Positions 23,501-34,451 of a DNA stretch of 64,000 nucleotides are shown piece after piece. The position numbers were made by a program, and so were the translations under genes. Each line of letters begins with the position of its first letter. Position 1 is the stretch's first letter. Source of the DNA: Gloeopeniophorella convolvens (taxonomy: Eukaryota > Basidiomycota > Agaricomycetes > Russulales); the NCBI GenBank assembly GCA_022496205.1, contig WTXD01000009.1:496001-560000 (forward strand), read 5' to 3'. The notes beneath the pieces are model-generated. The model worked only from the letters and a program-made list of their open reading frames with translations. It ran no database searches and was not told the DNA's origin.

Positions 23501-24578
23501 TAGCTAGTCAGAATACCATGATCATGAGCTTCCGAATCGCCTATGTCCCCGTCAATGTCAATGGAATGGATGTCATGCAATTCTCAATTCGATCTATGCT
23601 CTGAAGCGACATGTGAGGCAACATCGGTTAGATGTGGAGCCAGTCGGACAGACAACGGTGTGGTCATTGCGCAGGCTCAAACTCAGATCTCCGGAGCTGA
23701 CGCTACGGTCTGTCCCCCAGACAGTCTCGTGTCAATGGAAAAATTGCCGCATGGTATGCGAAAAGTCCAGCCTCCCTCCCCACCTCGACCGCCATGTGGA
23801 CAGAGAACTAAGATGTACATACGAAGGTAGGTGTCCATTCAGACGGACACGCACAAGGCAAACACTAAACGATGATCTATTAGATTGTTACGAGCGTTTC
23901 TCCTCTATTGACGAACTCGCCGCTCATGAGGAAAAAGAACATTTCAACGACGGATCCGCTGTCTCTGCTCTCCCGCAACCGCCGGTCCTGAAGCCATCAT
24001 CAACGCTTCCCAACACGCTCCCTGCTTACATGGTTGCAACTCGTCTCGCCTCCAAGCCCTCTATTTCCACAGAGCGTCATGCTCGCCTCGGGCCTTGGGT
24101 AAGGCGGCTGATAGCACATGCCCTCACATGCTGACGCCCGGTACAGGTACTCAACATGGCATTCGGCCACATCACCACGCCATCTCTGCGGGACGGCGTT
24201 AGCTCCGCATCCCAGCCTCGTCGTATGACACGCCTTACGGACAAGCGGCTTGATGGTGTACCCCCGCCACCAACCTCTGGTGACAGCGGCGCAACAGTGG
24301 CGAGTGCGTCGTTGCTAGGACAACAAGACTATGACTTCTTGGAGAAAGCCGCGTTCGCACAACCCCGCTTTTACAGCGATCTAGACTCTATTGAACTCTC
24401 GCGTCTCCTTCGCGACGGCGCGGACTTTGCGCGCGGGGATTCTCCGGGCCTTAGTTCGGATCTGGGCGAGGGCAGTTCATCAGTCGATCCTGCGCCGGAG
24501 ACACCGACGAGCGATGCCAGTGGGAAAGGGTTGGATTCGATGGATGTCGATTCAGTAGCTGTGGAGGCTCTTCTGTGA
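20524..24578 (+). CDS. Large protein with three C-terminal C2H2 zinc fingers, function unknown
   Basis: Nine exons (20524-20747, 20797-21013, 21079-21321, 21379-21552, 21602-21640, 21694-23461, 23512-23826, 23884-24098, 24147-24578) keep frame and give 1208 residues. An N-terminal helical part holds ELNQILQSGVTPEQFAENA and, later, REQLTRAYAQWTEAYGSERA. A long serine/proline-rich disordered middle follows, with a basic patch KRSNSVAAEPRKR that could be a nuclear signal. Three C2H2 fingers lie near the C-terminus: CQWNGCHAIL...H-x3-H, CQWKNCRMVC...H-x3-H and CTYEDCYERF...H-x4-H. All use the C-x4-C spacing, and the third is rebuilt across the 23826/23884 intron. The 39-nt fifth exon is well supported by frame. 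Probably nuclear and DNA- or chromatin-associated, but I cannot name the family. Confidence 0.8.
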
Positions 24579-24786
24579 TCTCGCACGAGTGATAATGTGG
24601 CTTGGGTTATACATCTCGAGGTAGCGTCTCGCTATGACAATTATGATACAGTTATCTACGCATGTCGTAGGTGGTAACAGGATGCTAGAACTTTCAGTTC
24701 AATCAATGTGTGCGCAGATACAGTGACCGGGTAGGGAAATTGATTCTTGACGAGTGGAAGAGGATATCATAATTTTCGGGTACAAT

Positions 24787-26172
24787 TCACCAGGTACGTG
24801 GGTTCTTCTCGTATTTGCGACCTCCACTATGATGGGAGTGGGTATGCCTATGCTTGCGGTGGGGTGAATGTAGGACGATGGTAACACTGCCGGGAGCCAT
24901 GGGTGACACCCAGACACGTTCATTCGTCCCCAGTACCGGAATGGTGGGTGCCTGCGGGGTCCCAGCAGGGTTCGAGACCCCCTGGAATCCGCCACCAAAA
25001 GCGCTGCCTGCAACGGGAGCCGCTCCGGGACTATGATATGTGTGAGCTACGGGTCGAGGGCTAGCCCCGGATTGACCACCGCTACGTGACCCTTCTCCGC
25101 CATGTGAATCCCATTGCTGGTCGTCTTCCGAGTCAGACGAAACACCGCGGTCGAGGCGCCCCCGGTGGCGGAGCACCCGGTCCAGGTAGCTGCGATGGAC
25201 GGCTGGGGTGGGTTCCGCTACGAGTGGTCGACGCCCGACATCACGCGGCTCTCGGTACGCGGGACCCTTGTCCATGAATGTGTCCCCGAGGCGACTTGCT
25301 CCGAACGATCGCTCCGTACGAGACAAGTTACCCAAGATGGTGGCAGGGTTGACCGGTTCAGGAACGTGATTGAACGATTTATTTGAGGCACCAGAACCAT
25401 GTCCGTGGCGGTGGTTGTGTGTGCTATCCGGGCGGGGGCGTATGCCATATGACAAGGGACGCGCTCCATCTGCACTCGAGCTCTCCCAATGAACGGCGTG
25501 CCGGGCCGGGCCCAGATCCTTGGATGTGCGCTGATGGTAGTAGGGATCAGTGCGGGTGGGGGGCTCGAGGAGAGGTGAGGAGATAGTGCTTCCAATGCGA
25601 GTTGAGCCGCGGGACACCGCAGCGGGCGGCGAGTCGTCAAATAAGCCGGTTTCTGTGAATCTGTATTCATGGTCGTTTACGAGGCCGCGGTCAGCCTGGC
25701 TACCGGCCGGAGTTGACGTCGATGAAGAGTGTGAGGGGGTGTAGACGCGACTGAAGTCGGTGAGGCGCTGTAGTGCCTCGTCGTCCTCCTCATAGACCTC
25801 CGAGTATGTATGCCCTGGGGCGCGCGTAGAACGCCACCCTCCCCAAGCTGCTGGCGATCGCGCGCTTGGCTATGAATGAGTGCGGCAGTGGCGGCGGCCG
25901 ACTGGGCGGAGATCTGCAGCTTGCGGGGATCAACAAAACGTTCGTGCTCCTGATGTAGGTGGGCAGCTTCGAGATGCGCATCTTAGAGGTGAACAACTTA
26001 AAAATAAATAGGACTACATACCCTCCGCGATGGCAAGACCGACCACGGCTTCGCACTGACGCTCGGTATCTTGCACTTCGTCATAGATAAGAGGGTGATG
26101 GAGACAATGCCTGAATGCCTCATATGCAGCTGCATGGCCGAGCTCAGCGGGGAGGTGGCGCGCCGGGTCGCT
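24787..26172 (-). CDS. Conserved unknown with small helical domain and His/Gly-rich tail (5' end not fixed)
   Basis: Exon 26022-26172 reads ELGHAAAYEAFRHCLHH and ERQCEAVVGLAIAE. A GT-AG intron leads to an exon from 25981 (DAHLEAAHLHQEHERFVDPR, QISAQSAAATAALI). The pattern (AAYEAxR, RQxEAVVGLAIAE, S/A-QSAAATAxLI) recalls a small helical domain that I believe occurs in many uncharacterised fungal proteins. A further frame change near 25850-25880 needs an intron I could not place uniquely. The long last part, to the stop at 24787, is low complexity, with repeated His, Ser and Gly and an HRKHRHTHSHHSGGRKY tail. The first coding exon upstream of 26172 is unresolved; an acceptor AG precedes this exon, so the ATG lies further up. 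No function is assigned. Confidence 0.55.
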
Positions 26173-26960
26173 CTACGAAAGTGCGGTTAGACGAGTGTTA
26201 CATATTCTAGCAAGACGACGCACAAGACCTCCGTAGATGAGACGATGCAAATACCGGGCCTCGACCAGCCCCGCAGCCGCGGCAGAATGAATCCCCCCGA
26301 TTGCGGACTCGTAGAGACGGCTGATGGACGAGTGGATGAGGGACGAGATGCTGGAGAAGGGCCTTGGAAACGCACGGGTCGTAAAACGGCGAGTGAGCAT
26401 GAAAGAAGTGGCGCCCAGTCCCTGTAAGTGCGCCGATCAATATCAAGAGATAATGACGTTGAACGACTCCCTACATGATTCGTGTGGTCGATAAGACAAA
26501 GGCGGGGGTGCGCCGAATTTGAACTAAGATGACGAGAATGAGAAGAAATCAATCGAAGCCGAGAGGGCAAATGCACCCCATGTGTTCCCCAGAGGACAGA
26601 GTCTGCGTAGCGAGAGGGTGGCATAGACGAGTAGGGGGAGAAGAGTAGTCATAGCCGGCGTGCTATTATATGCGCTGGTTGACGTTGAGGAGGAGCAGAA
26701 GGTGGTGACCTGCGGTGACGACACGGCACAGCGCGGGGCCCGGCCCGGCAGTTGCCGTGGTCGTCTCACAAGAAGCGGTTCTGCAAACATCGCGCATATA
26801 TTCGCCTATATTTATATTAATCCGTCTCGTTCGTTCTCTTTTTTAGCTTTCCCCCTTGCTGTTGCCAACAACCACAGCGCATGTCCACTCTTTCCCCCGG
26901 CCGTCGTCAGTCGTCCCTCTCGCTGTTGCCTTTGCCCATACTGACCACCTCCCAGATCCC
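26173..26960. other. Unresolved stretch between the His/Gly-rich gene and the large conserved gene
   Basis: About 790 bases. On the minus strand an ATG at 26652 opens a hydrophobic segment (TTLLPLLVYATLSLRRLCPL) followed by broken frames. These may be the missing 5' exons of the gene at 24787 or a separate small membrane-protein gene; I could not join them convincingly. Near 26802-26822 the plus strand has an AT-rich TATA-like run (tatatttatattaat), about 140 bases before the ATG at 26961, a plausible promoter element for that gene. Confidence 0.4.
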
Positions 26961-29900
26961 ATGTACATCTCTCCCCACTCGGCTGAGGTTATCCTCTCCG
27001 ACTTTCGGCCCCTCAAGCTCCAAGTAGACGCCCTCCAGTTCCTCAACGGCCTCCTCGATGAGATTCTAGCAAGCGTCATCTCTTCTGCTTACTCAATTCT
27101 CACCGACCGCCTAAAAATTGGTCTGCTCAAAACACTGTCCACGACGCTAGGAAAGGATGCCCTTCTCGAGGCTGAAATGGAGCTCCGTGCCTATTGGCAA
27201 CGCCCGAATGCCGTCAAACCCTCGCCAGCCCAAATCTCTGTGTCTGACCAGAACTTCTCCCTCCCACTCATGATAGAGGCATGTACTCTGTTCTCGCTCG
27301 CGGCCTGCTCGATCAAACCGACATCCTCCAGCTTATGCGCCTCAAGTGCGAAGCCTATTCTACGCTGAATGATTCAGATGAGGATGCGCATGCAGAGGGC
27401 AAAATTCAGGAACGGTTGCAATCTCAGGGCATGGAGCCCCCGAAATCAGTCATAGTCGCTCCTGCCGCTTTGTATCTCACTGCTATCCTCGAGTGAGTCT
27501 CGCCTCGTGGTTGTGTGTGGTCCGAACGCTTACGTTCTTCCACCCTTTCAGGTGTATATGCGAGTGAGTTTCGATCTCTGTTGCTGAACGCGCGCTAGCC
27601 TCAGCTCACATGTCCAGACATATATTGTCTAACGTTGGCCGTGTTGCTACGCGGGACAGCAGCAAGGAAGTCGCCGGGACGCAGGACCTTTTCATCGCGC
27701 TTTGCGAGGATGATAACATTTATCCCATGTTCAAGGTTTCCAAAGGTGATCCCTTAATTTGGAATTCTCTGATCGTATTCATAAAATATCGGCTATACAG
27801 CACACGAAGCGATCGAAGCCGCGCTCAAACCGTCCTCGAGGCCACGGAGAAGTAAATCCTTTTCCAGGACCGAGCGGTACGAGACACAAGAGCCACCCCT
27901 GCCAGATTCGTCTCCCCTCTTGCGCTCTCGCATGTCATCAGAGTCCGGCACCCACCCCGCGGTCTCGGGGTCCGTGGGGATGGAGTATTCGCCACCGAGA
28001 ACATCGCTGGAGAAAGGCAGAGCCATCAAACTATTCAAGGCACACAGCCGTTCTTCTAGTGATCGCGATGCGAGTCGCCCGTCGGACGCTCTCCATCGTC
28101 CAGATGTGGGAGGAAAGAGTTTTAGCGCCCAGAGTGATGGTATTAATGACAACGTTTCCTTGGACACAGAGGTTCGCTCCCTGTCTAACCCTTCACGATC
28201 ATGGCTATACTCACTATACGGCAGGAGGGGAGCTTTGTGCAGGAATTCGATGATCTCATGCGATCTGGGGACACGATGAAGGTGTCGTTGACCCCTGACA
28301 GGCTGCGAACAATGGAGGTACGCATGTTGGCCCGTAATCTTCTTCTCTTTCTTATGCCACACCGTTATCTTATCCAGTCGGCGAGGCAATCACAACGCCC
28401 TACCCGAAGGACGCCTCGTAGCACATCTAATGACCACCCATGGGCACCTTCGACTACAGCTGAAGATGGCCGCTCGTCTGTTTCCCCGGAGGCCAAACCC
28501 CACAACTCAAGAAGGCCATCACTCCCCCATGTCGGCTCCATCGTGGAGGATGAGGAACCCAAGGAAACAGCGTCTTCCCTCCGGAAAAACCAGTCGCTGC
28601 CGGGCGCACATCCGATCTCGGACGTGCGCATGCGGGCCATGTCGGCTCCAGGAATAGCACCACCAAACGGGCAGCGTGTTGCTAGGAAGCCTTCTTTGGG
28701 CCTGAACGGACCATCTCCTTCGCCAATGCCTCCAATCCGGGAACCATTCACTGGACTCAAAAGTACCCCCGGCGTGCCGCCGCGAAGCCGCAGGGTGCAG
28801 CGCAATCGCGAGTCGATGGACCTCGATGATATTATGAACGGCTCCGAAGATGGAAGTGAGCCGAGCCCCAGCCTTGCTGGCCAGACGACGCCTGGACGGA
28901 CCCGTCCGCATGTGGTCTCCAAAGCCACGAACGATTTGATCTCGTTTCTCGAAGAAGGTCCGCCCCCTGAAATCCAGCCGATCCACTCTGCAGCGATTAG
29001 TGCCATCTCCCTTACCCCGACCACCAAGTCTGGCAAGAGTGGTAGCCGACTGCAGCGCATGATTTCGAAACTCAATCTCGCAAAAGAAGAGCGAGTTATG
29101 CAAGATTCGCAGCGCGGCCGTGGCTCTGGGATCGTGAGCGCGCCTTCAACGCCTTCGTTGTCGTCACAGAGGTCAATCAGCTCAAATTATCTGCCACCAT
29201 TGCCCGTTGCCGTCAAACCGGTACCTCCGCCTTTTGCCCCACCCCCTCAACTCGCACCAATATCTCCACCATCATCGCCTTCTCGGACGCCTGTCGATGA
29301 TGTCCCACCTCAGTCGACACGCAATGATCGTTCACGCAAGATGTCCGTTCGCAAGGCTGTTCCGAACTGGGAGGCTGTGGCAGATCAGGGAATTCCAGCG
29401 GCGCTGATCAGAGATGCGAGAATGACGCCCTCGCCACGCCCCATGTTGTCGCCCTCGCCTGTGCCAACTCCCTCACCGACCCCTTCTCAAACGCCTTCTC
29501 GGGCAAACAGTCAAGTGCAGACTATCATCTCGCCATCTGAAATCAGGGACGTTAATGGCCACGCTCAGGATAGCCAGAGGCCTCTTCGAACTGAGTCTCC
29601 GGTGATAGAACCCGCCTCTCCCGCTTCAGCTGGAATCGTCGATACTCCAGCCTCACGAGAGAATGTGAACGGGCGGGCAGACCAGGTTTACCACCAAGGC
29701 ATCTACCGGCCAAGGTCGTCCCGCCCCAACAATCGCTCGTCTTCTATAAATGACGACCAGCCTCATTCACCCCGACGACCGAATGGCCGCCGTCCCCAGC
29801 CGTCTAGTGGTACTGTCGATCGTTCCCAACGCATTCCCGCGACCCCTTCATTGTCTGAAACTCTCGCATTGGATATGCGCAAGCTGATGCTGCAAGCCAC

Positions 29901-30231
29901 GACTGCTGACGAGTGCCGTTTACTCGTGGATACCTTTCTTACACGTGTTGGCATTGCGCTGCCGCCCATCCCAACTGCTGGTAACACAGATCTCGATTCG
30001 CAGCCTCTGGAGCGGACCCTTGTGGAGCATCTTCTAGGCTCAGATGCAGACGAGTCATTACTACCCTACACCCGCCCCACCGCGGATGAAACGGAGCCCC
30101 AATCTGCGCTATCTTCCACACACCTGACATCGCACGAAGATGAAGACCTGCGCAGAGGTCTTCCCACACCCCCCATGGACAATGTGAATTCTGTTACCCG
30201 CACACACCACCTTGTTAGCGCTGCAGCATAA
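26961..30231 (+). CDS. Large conserved fungal protein: N-terminal helical module plus disordered tail, function unknown
   Basis: The gene begins at 26961. An N-terminal module of about 250 residues, rich in helix, contains YISPHSAEVILSDFRPLK, LLDEILASVISSA, TLGKDALLEAEMELRAYWQ, LMRLKCEAYSTLND, ECICEHILSNVGRVATRD and QDLFIALCEDDNIYPMFK. The centre has QEFDDLMRSGDTMKVSLTPD; the last exon, 28378-30231, is proline/serine-rich and disordered (618 codons). The exon 27552-27563 is only 12 nt, encoding CIC plus part of the flanking Glu. Junctions 27563 to the next exon and AAG-G|CA near 27748-27836 are frame-checked. The 27230-27285 junction is less certain. The N-terminal module is like a histone-fold or helical bundle in rhythm, but I cannot name it. 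Expect a protein of about 1000 residues. Confidence 0.75.
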
Positions 30232-30672
30232 GTGTTGTTTTGCAGTATTACAGCATACCCTCTTCTCTCTTCTCACTATACCACGAATCCTCTATATCTC
30301 GTTTGCTCTATATCACAGACCGCTCTTTGTCTATCTGTTAGTGGTGACAATATTGGATTTATGAACTGGATTCAGAATGCTTTATGTATACATATGTCTA
30401 TAGTGCCCCCATGGATCAACTGATGGTTGATGAACAATAATCCGCACCCATCCATTGTTGCACCAACACTGCATTGCGCCGGGTCCCCTGCCACCTCCAA
30501 AGAAGCAATGCGACTGGTTACGAATTCGAGGAGACATGTGCATGATGCCACGGGGCACTGGCGTCGTTGATCTTTAGATAACAGACGATGATCCTACCGC
30601 GCAGCCGTGAGACGATGGGACAAGGGTGTCACTCAGCTAGGGACATCATTCGATAACTGTGCGAACAAACTA
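30232..30672. other. Convergent 3' intergenic region
   Basis: About 440 bases, AT-rich, between the stops of the large conserved gene (+) and the BTB gene (-). Holds 3' UTRs only as far as I can see. Confidence 0.6.
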
Positions 30673-31937
30673 TCAAGCATAACCATCACGCTCGTTGAGC
30701 TCCTCGTCTCGCGCCTTCAATGTCTCATACGACTCCAGCCCAAACCACTCCGGGATCTGGTCCCAAATCGCCTGGCGCCCGGCATGGACGACCGGGATGA
30801 AATCCTCCCTGCACTTGCCGCAGAGAGGCAGCCCACGCAGATACTGCCCGTCCACCCACTCGGTATGGTGCAGCATGTCGATCATCTGGCCTAGCGTGAA
30901 GAGCGGATCGCCGTCGCGCCCCGCCGCAATGCCGCCGACCGCGCGCAGCGTGTTGAGCGTGATGAAGTAGAACGCATCGCGGCACGCCTGCCCGCCCACG
31001 CACTCTGCGGCCGGCGCGCGGTTCTTGACGTGTTCGTTGAGGAACGTCGCCACGGAGCGCTGCAGCGCCTCGCGCCCGCGGAAAGTGACCACGAGGTCGT
31101 CGTGCGAGAGCATGACGGGTGCTGTCTCCTGCACGAGCATCGGTGACGTGAACTGCGACAGGGGAGCGGACGCGGCGGAGGACGCGACGCCCGATGCGGG
31201 GCTGTTCTCGCCGGAGGTCTCGAGGACGAGGTGCGCGAGCGGCTCCGTTCCGCTTGCTGTCTTGGACGTGCCGTAGCGCGAGAGGTCGTAGAACGCAGCA
31301 GGGAGGATAGAGCCGACGTTCAGCTCGCGGGCAAGGTTGACGACATGGATCGGGCACGGGATCTCGTGGCGAGGGTCATAGTGGCCGTCGGATGCCACCG
31401 ACATGCGCTCGCGTCGGTCCCACTCTGCGAGTGTCACAGGGAAGTACGTCTGGAGACGTTCCAAGCATTGTCGTCGAGGGATGCAGATAAAGTACTTGCA
31501 GGATAGACGGAGGACGGACGCAAGGAATGGAAAATCCCGCACGAATGGCTGGCGGAAGTACCTACGTCGGAACCATCCCGTCAGCCGCCAATGTCAACCA
31601 GCCTGAGGTTGAAGCCGAGCCCTCACAATCCATCGTACAGGGCCCTCAGAAGGTGGAACACGTCCGTAGGCGAGTCGTACATCGTGATGATTCCATCGTT
31701 GCGTTCGGGCTGCGGGATGGAGAGTAAGGTCTGGAATATGTCCGCGTGACGTTGTAAATGTCCACGATGGACTTTAAAGGCGAATGCTCCAGCAGACAGG
31801 GTAACATTCCCGTCCGAAAACCAGAATTCCTGGCAGATACGGTACGGGAAGTCAGGGTGGGAAATGCGCCGGTTCTCGGCTTCCTGATCTACAGGGGGAC
31901 CGGAAGCAGAGAGGCCCAGGGCAGCGTGTTCGGACAT
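30673..31937 (-). CDS. BTB/POZ-domain protein, basidiomycete type
   Basis: Exons 31627-31937 and 30673-31561 give 399 residues; the 65-base intron restores DGL-YFRQPF. The start MSEHAALGL was chosen because it follows a TATA-like box by about 75 bases; an in-frame upstream part exists but looks unlike protein. Residues about 30-105 form the BTB fold: CQEFWFSDGNVTLSAGAFAF, KVHRGHLQRHADIFQTLLS and YDSPTDVFHLLRALYDG. A C-terminal helical domain holds LNTLRAVGGIAAGRDGDP, LHHTEWVDGQYLRGLP and a CGKCREDF pair. This BTB family is greatly expanded in mushrooms; members may serve as Cullin-3 adaptors or transcription cofactors. The specific target is unknown. Confidence 0.85.
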
Positions 31938-32456
31938 GACGATATGAAAAGATGGCGGTGACAACCCAAGGCACGCTGAATCAAGAGGTAGTGGGTACCG
32001 AGTCTTACATGGTATATATACCAAGAGAAATGGCGAGGGAGGCTGACGAGGCGCCTGCTAACGATTCAATGCACGTCTTAGTCCGAAGGCCCATGACACT
32101 AATATGCGCATGAATACCCTGTCGGCAGCAGGGTATCCGCACTGAAATCATCGCTACACATGAGCTCTCAGCAGAGCAGTCGCAATGCCGGATGGTAGGT
32201 CGTAGATCAAGTGGCCATCGGGATAATAGCGATACGATGAATCGGCTTGCGGGGTCTACCTGACGGTAACATGGTCCGGGGGATGGAGATGTGACTCCTG
32301 GAAATCTAGAATTATGGAGTGACGTGCATTCGGGTAGACTAACTGGGCATTCATACAGTCTGCAACACAGGGGCGCAACTTCACATTCTTCGAGTGGGTA
32401 TACAAAACAGTTACGCTGGTCCAGAGGGCACACATCAAAGTCTAGTCCAAGGAAGT
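31938..32456. other. Upstream region of the BTB gene and 3' region of the DUF6697-like gene
   Basis: About 520 bases. No gene seen beyond the TATA-like palindrome at 32011-32022 listed separately. Confidence 0.55.
32011..32022 (-). promoter_or_regulatory. TATA-like palindrome upstream of the BTB gene
   Basis: The 12 bases GGTATATATACC form a perfect palindrome with a TATATATA core. They lie about 75 bases upstream of the chosen ATG at 31937, suitable for a TATA box with a short 5' UTR. Confidence 0.5.
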
Positions 32457-34326
32457 TTATCTAGTCTTGCAGAATTCTTGAGCAGAGTTGCTCGCAACGT
32501 CGCCGTCAGCTGAGCGGTGTACAGGAGTCCCAGGCAGAGAGAACAGCCGCGGAGTGAGGACAGCATCCGAGTTCGAGCTAAGATCAAAACCAAACGCGTT
32601 GCGCCATCTGCCGCTGTGTGCACATTTGGTCACTTGATCGAGGATAGTCTTGTAGAGTAAGTTGTTGAATCCAACGCATTGAAGACCAACACAAGCAACC
32701 TTGAGAGCCCCAGCCATATAGAGTTGTGTTGTCTCGTAGACTATCTGAGGTGACACATTTTTACGCCCAGAAAGTGTCTCTTTGATGAGGGCCTGGGTGG
32801 TCTGCGACCATGAGTATTTACCATCGGATACAGGGTGGTCGCGGAGAAAGAAGATACCTCAGTTGACATTTGCTCAAACTCCTTGGGTGTCAAGTCGTCT
32901 AGTCTGATCGCTTTGTACACGCCGGCATAGTACCACTTCCCGTCCTTATTATAGAAGCACTCTACATGAAACCGTGGGTCAATGAACGGGCCGGATCGAG
33001 ATAGACATGCATGAGCACCTGTGGGCTTGTCAAACCTGGAAATCACATCAACCATCGTCCAACGATGAGCAGTTGCGACTCGCGGATTCGTACTGCATTT
33101 AAAGAGTGGTGTTAGGAAGTAACCGTGCTCTTCACGATCGGGGCACCAATTAGTCGTCAACTGCTGCAGAATGCGATGGTTTGCCAGCCTGGGTATTAAC
33201 TAGATTAGACATAAGCCCGTCTCCGCAAGTCACAGCGTACGCGGTCCTAAGAGCCTGTATGGTGGATGAGCGCATGTATGACACGTGAGATCCATTGAAA
33301 GGAGGTTGACTCACCCCGATCGCACTCGCGAGAAATTCTTGTAATGAATACGTCGGGGGAATTAGAATTGGTTTGAGCGCGTCCGATGGTATTCCTTCTG
33401 GGACCGGTAGAGTGGCGAGCGCAGCATGTCTCACTCTAATTAGTTCTTCAGCTTCAGGATCCTGCCTCAGGGGTCCGTCCAAAACGACCTGAGAGCCTTT
33501 GAGCATGGGCGTGGGTGACAAACTGAAGATTAACCTTGATATCTAGGTCGTTCATATCAGAGATAACCATCTTGGGTGTTACAGGTATGTCCGGTGTGTC
33601 AATTCTAGGGGAAGCGGCCCTGACAGGAATGTTGTACGTCGCTTCGCGAAGGAAACGCAAAGCATCTTGACGTGCTAAGTGGACCTCATTCTCGGGCATC
33701 TTCGTACTCACTGCTGGATGCTGCAGAGCTTTTGAAATAGGTTGAATGACACAGCCCTGGCATCGTACCGGAAAAATCACCTTCACACGCTTCGTATTTG
33801 GGAGGTTCTTCTTCCCCCGCCGTGCCAGAGGTTGTACGTTGCTTTTGTGCAACCTTGCCGATTCCAGTAGCCTCGTCAGCGTAGTCAGAAGTGGGTATAT
33901 TCTGCACAGCAGGAAATAGTTGTCCAGCCTGGGACATCATGATGGGATCGTGCGTGATACTGGGTTGTTGTTGTTCCTTCATTGCATCTTCTAGATGCTT
34001 ATTTTGTTGCCGAAGCGAATCGATTGTTGCAACCTTCTCTTGGATGGACCTGCAAGCCAGAGAAAGGTGCTTAGCGACTGCGTCCCTAGCCGCGATGGCC
34101 TCAGCAACGCGGTCTCTCTCTAGTTGAATTGCTATGGCTGACTCGGCCGCGCCAAGCATGTTCTGTGTAGTGGCGAGTCAAATGCAAGACATGAGAACAT
34201 GATCCCTTGAACCCTCACGAGAGACTGTATGCGCGCTGCTACATCACCTACGTGCGTATTTGATGGATAGGCCGTGTCTGTGGGGGAGCCCATGACGCCG
34301 GAAGTATCCAGAATCGCTTGTGCCAT
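32457..34326 (-). CDS. DUF6697-like basidiomycete protein
   Basis: Several exons run from the ATG at 34326 (MAQAILDTSGVMG) to the stop at 32457. The N-terminal part is a coiled coil (AIQLERDRVAEAIAARDAVA, SIQEKVATIDSLRQQNKHLE). The middle has KMPENEVHLARQDALRFL and PPTYSLQEFLASAIG. The C-terminal part holds FHVECFYNKDGKWYYAGVYK, AIRLDDLTPKEFEQ and YMAGALKVACVGLQCVGFN. The WYYAGVYKAIRLDDL wording resembles the fungal DUF6697 domain, of unknown function and common in mushroom genomes. Exon borders in the interior (about 33690-33850) are not certain. No catalytic residues can be named. Confidence 0.65.
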
Positions 34327-34451
34327 GAGGTGAGTACGGCTGATAGACGACGATGGTGTTGTGGTGTTGTGAAGCAACTGGGGTTGACGTTCGAGGAACG
34401 ATGTCGTTCAGTGAGCAGTGCCATTTATCTCGCGTTACATAATCATCTACG

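Noticed and set aside
24965..24980. B-box-like ggttcgagacc
   Set aside because: Lies inside the coding part of the His/Gly-rich gene with no A box at the right distance.
26173..26660. Minus-strand hydrophobic and SPFYD segments resembling the C-terminal part of Pex16
   Set aside because: No room upstream for the Pex16 N-terminus because the next gene starts at 26961, and the frames do not join.
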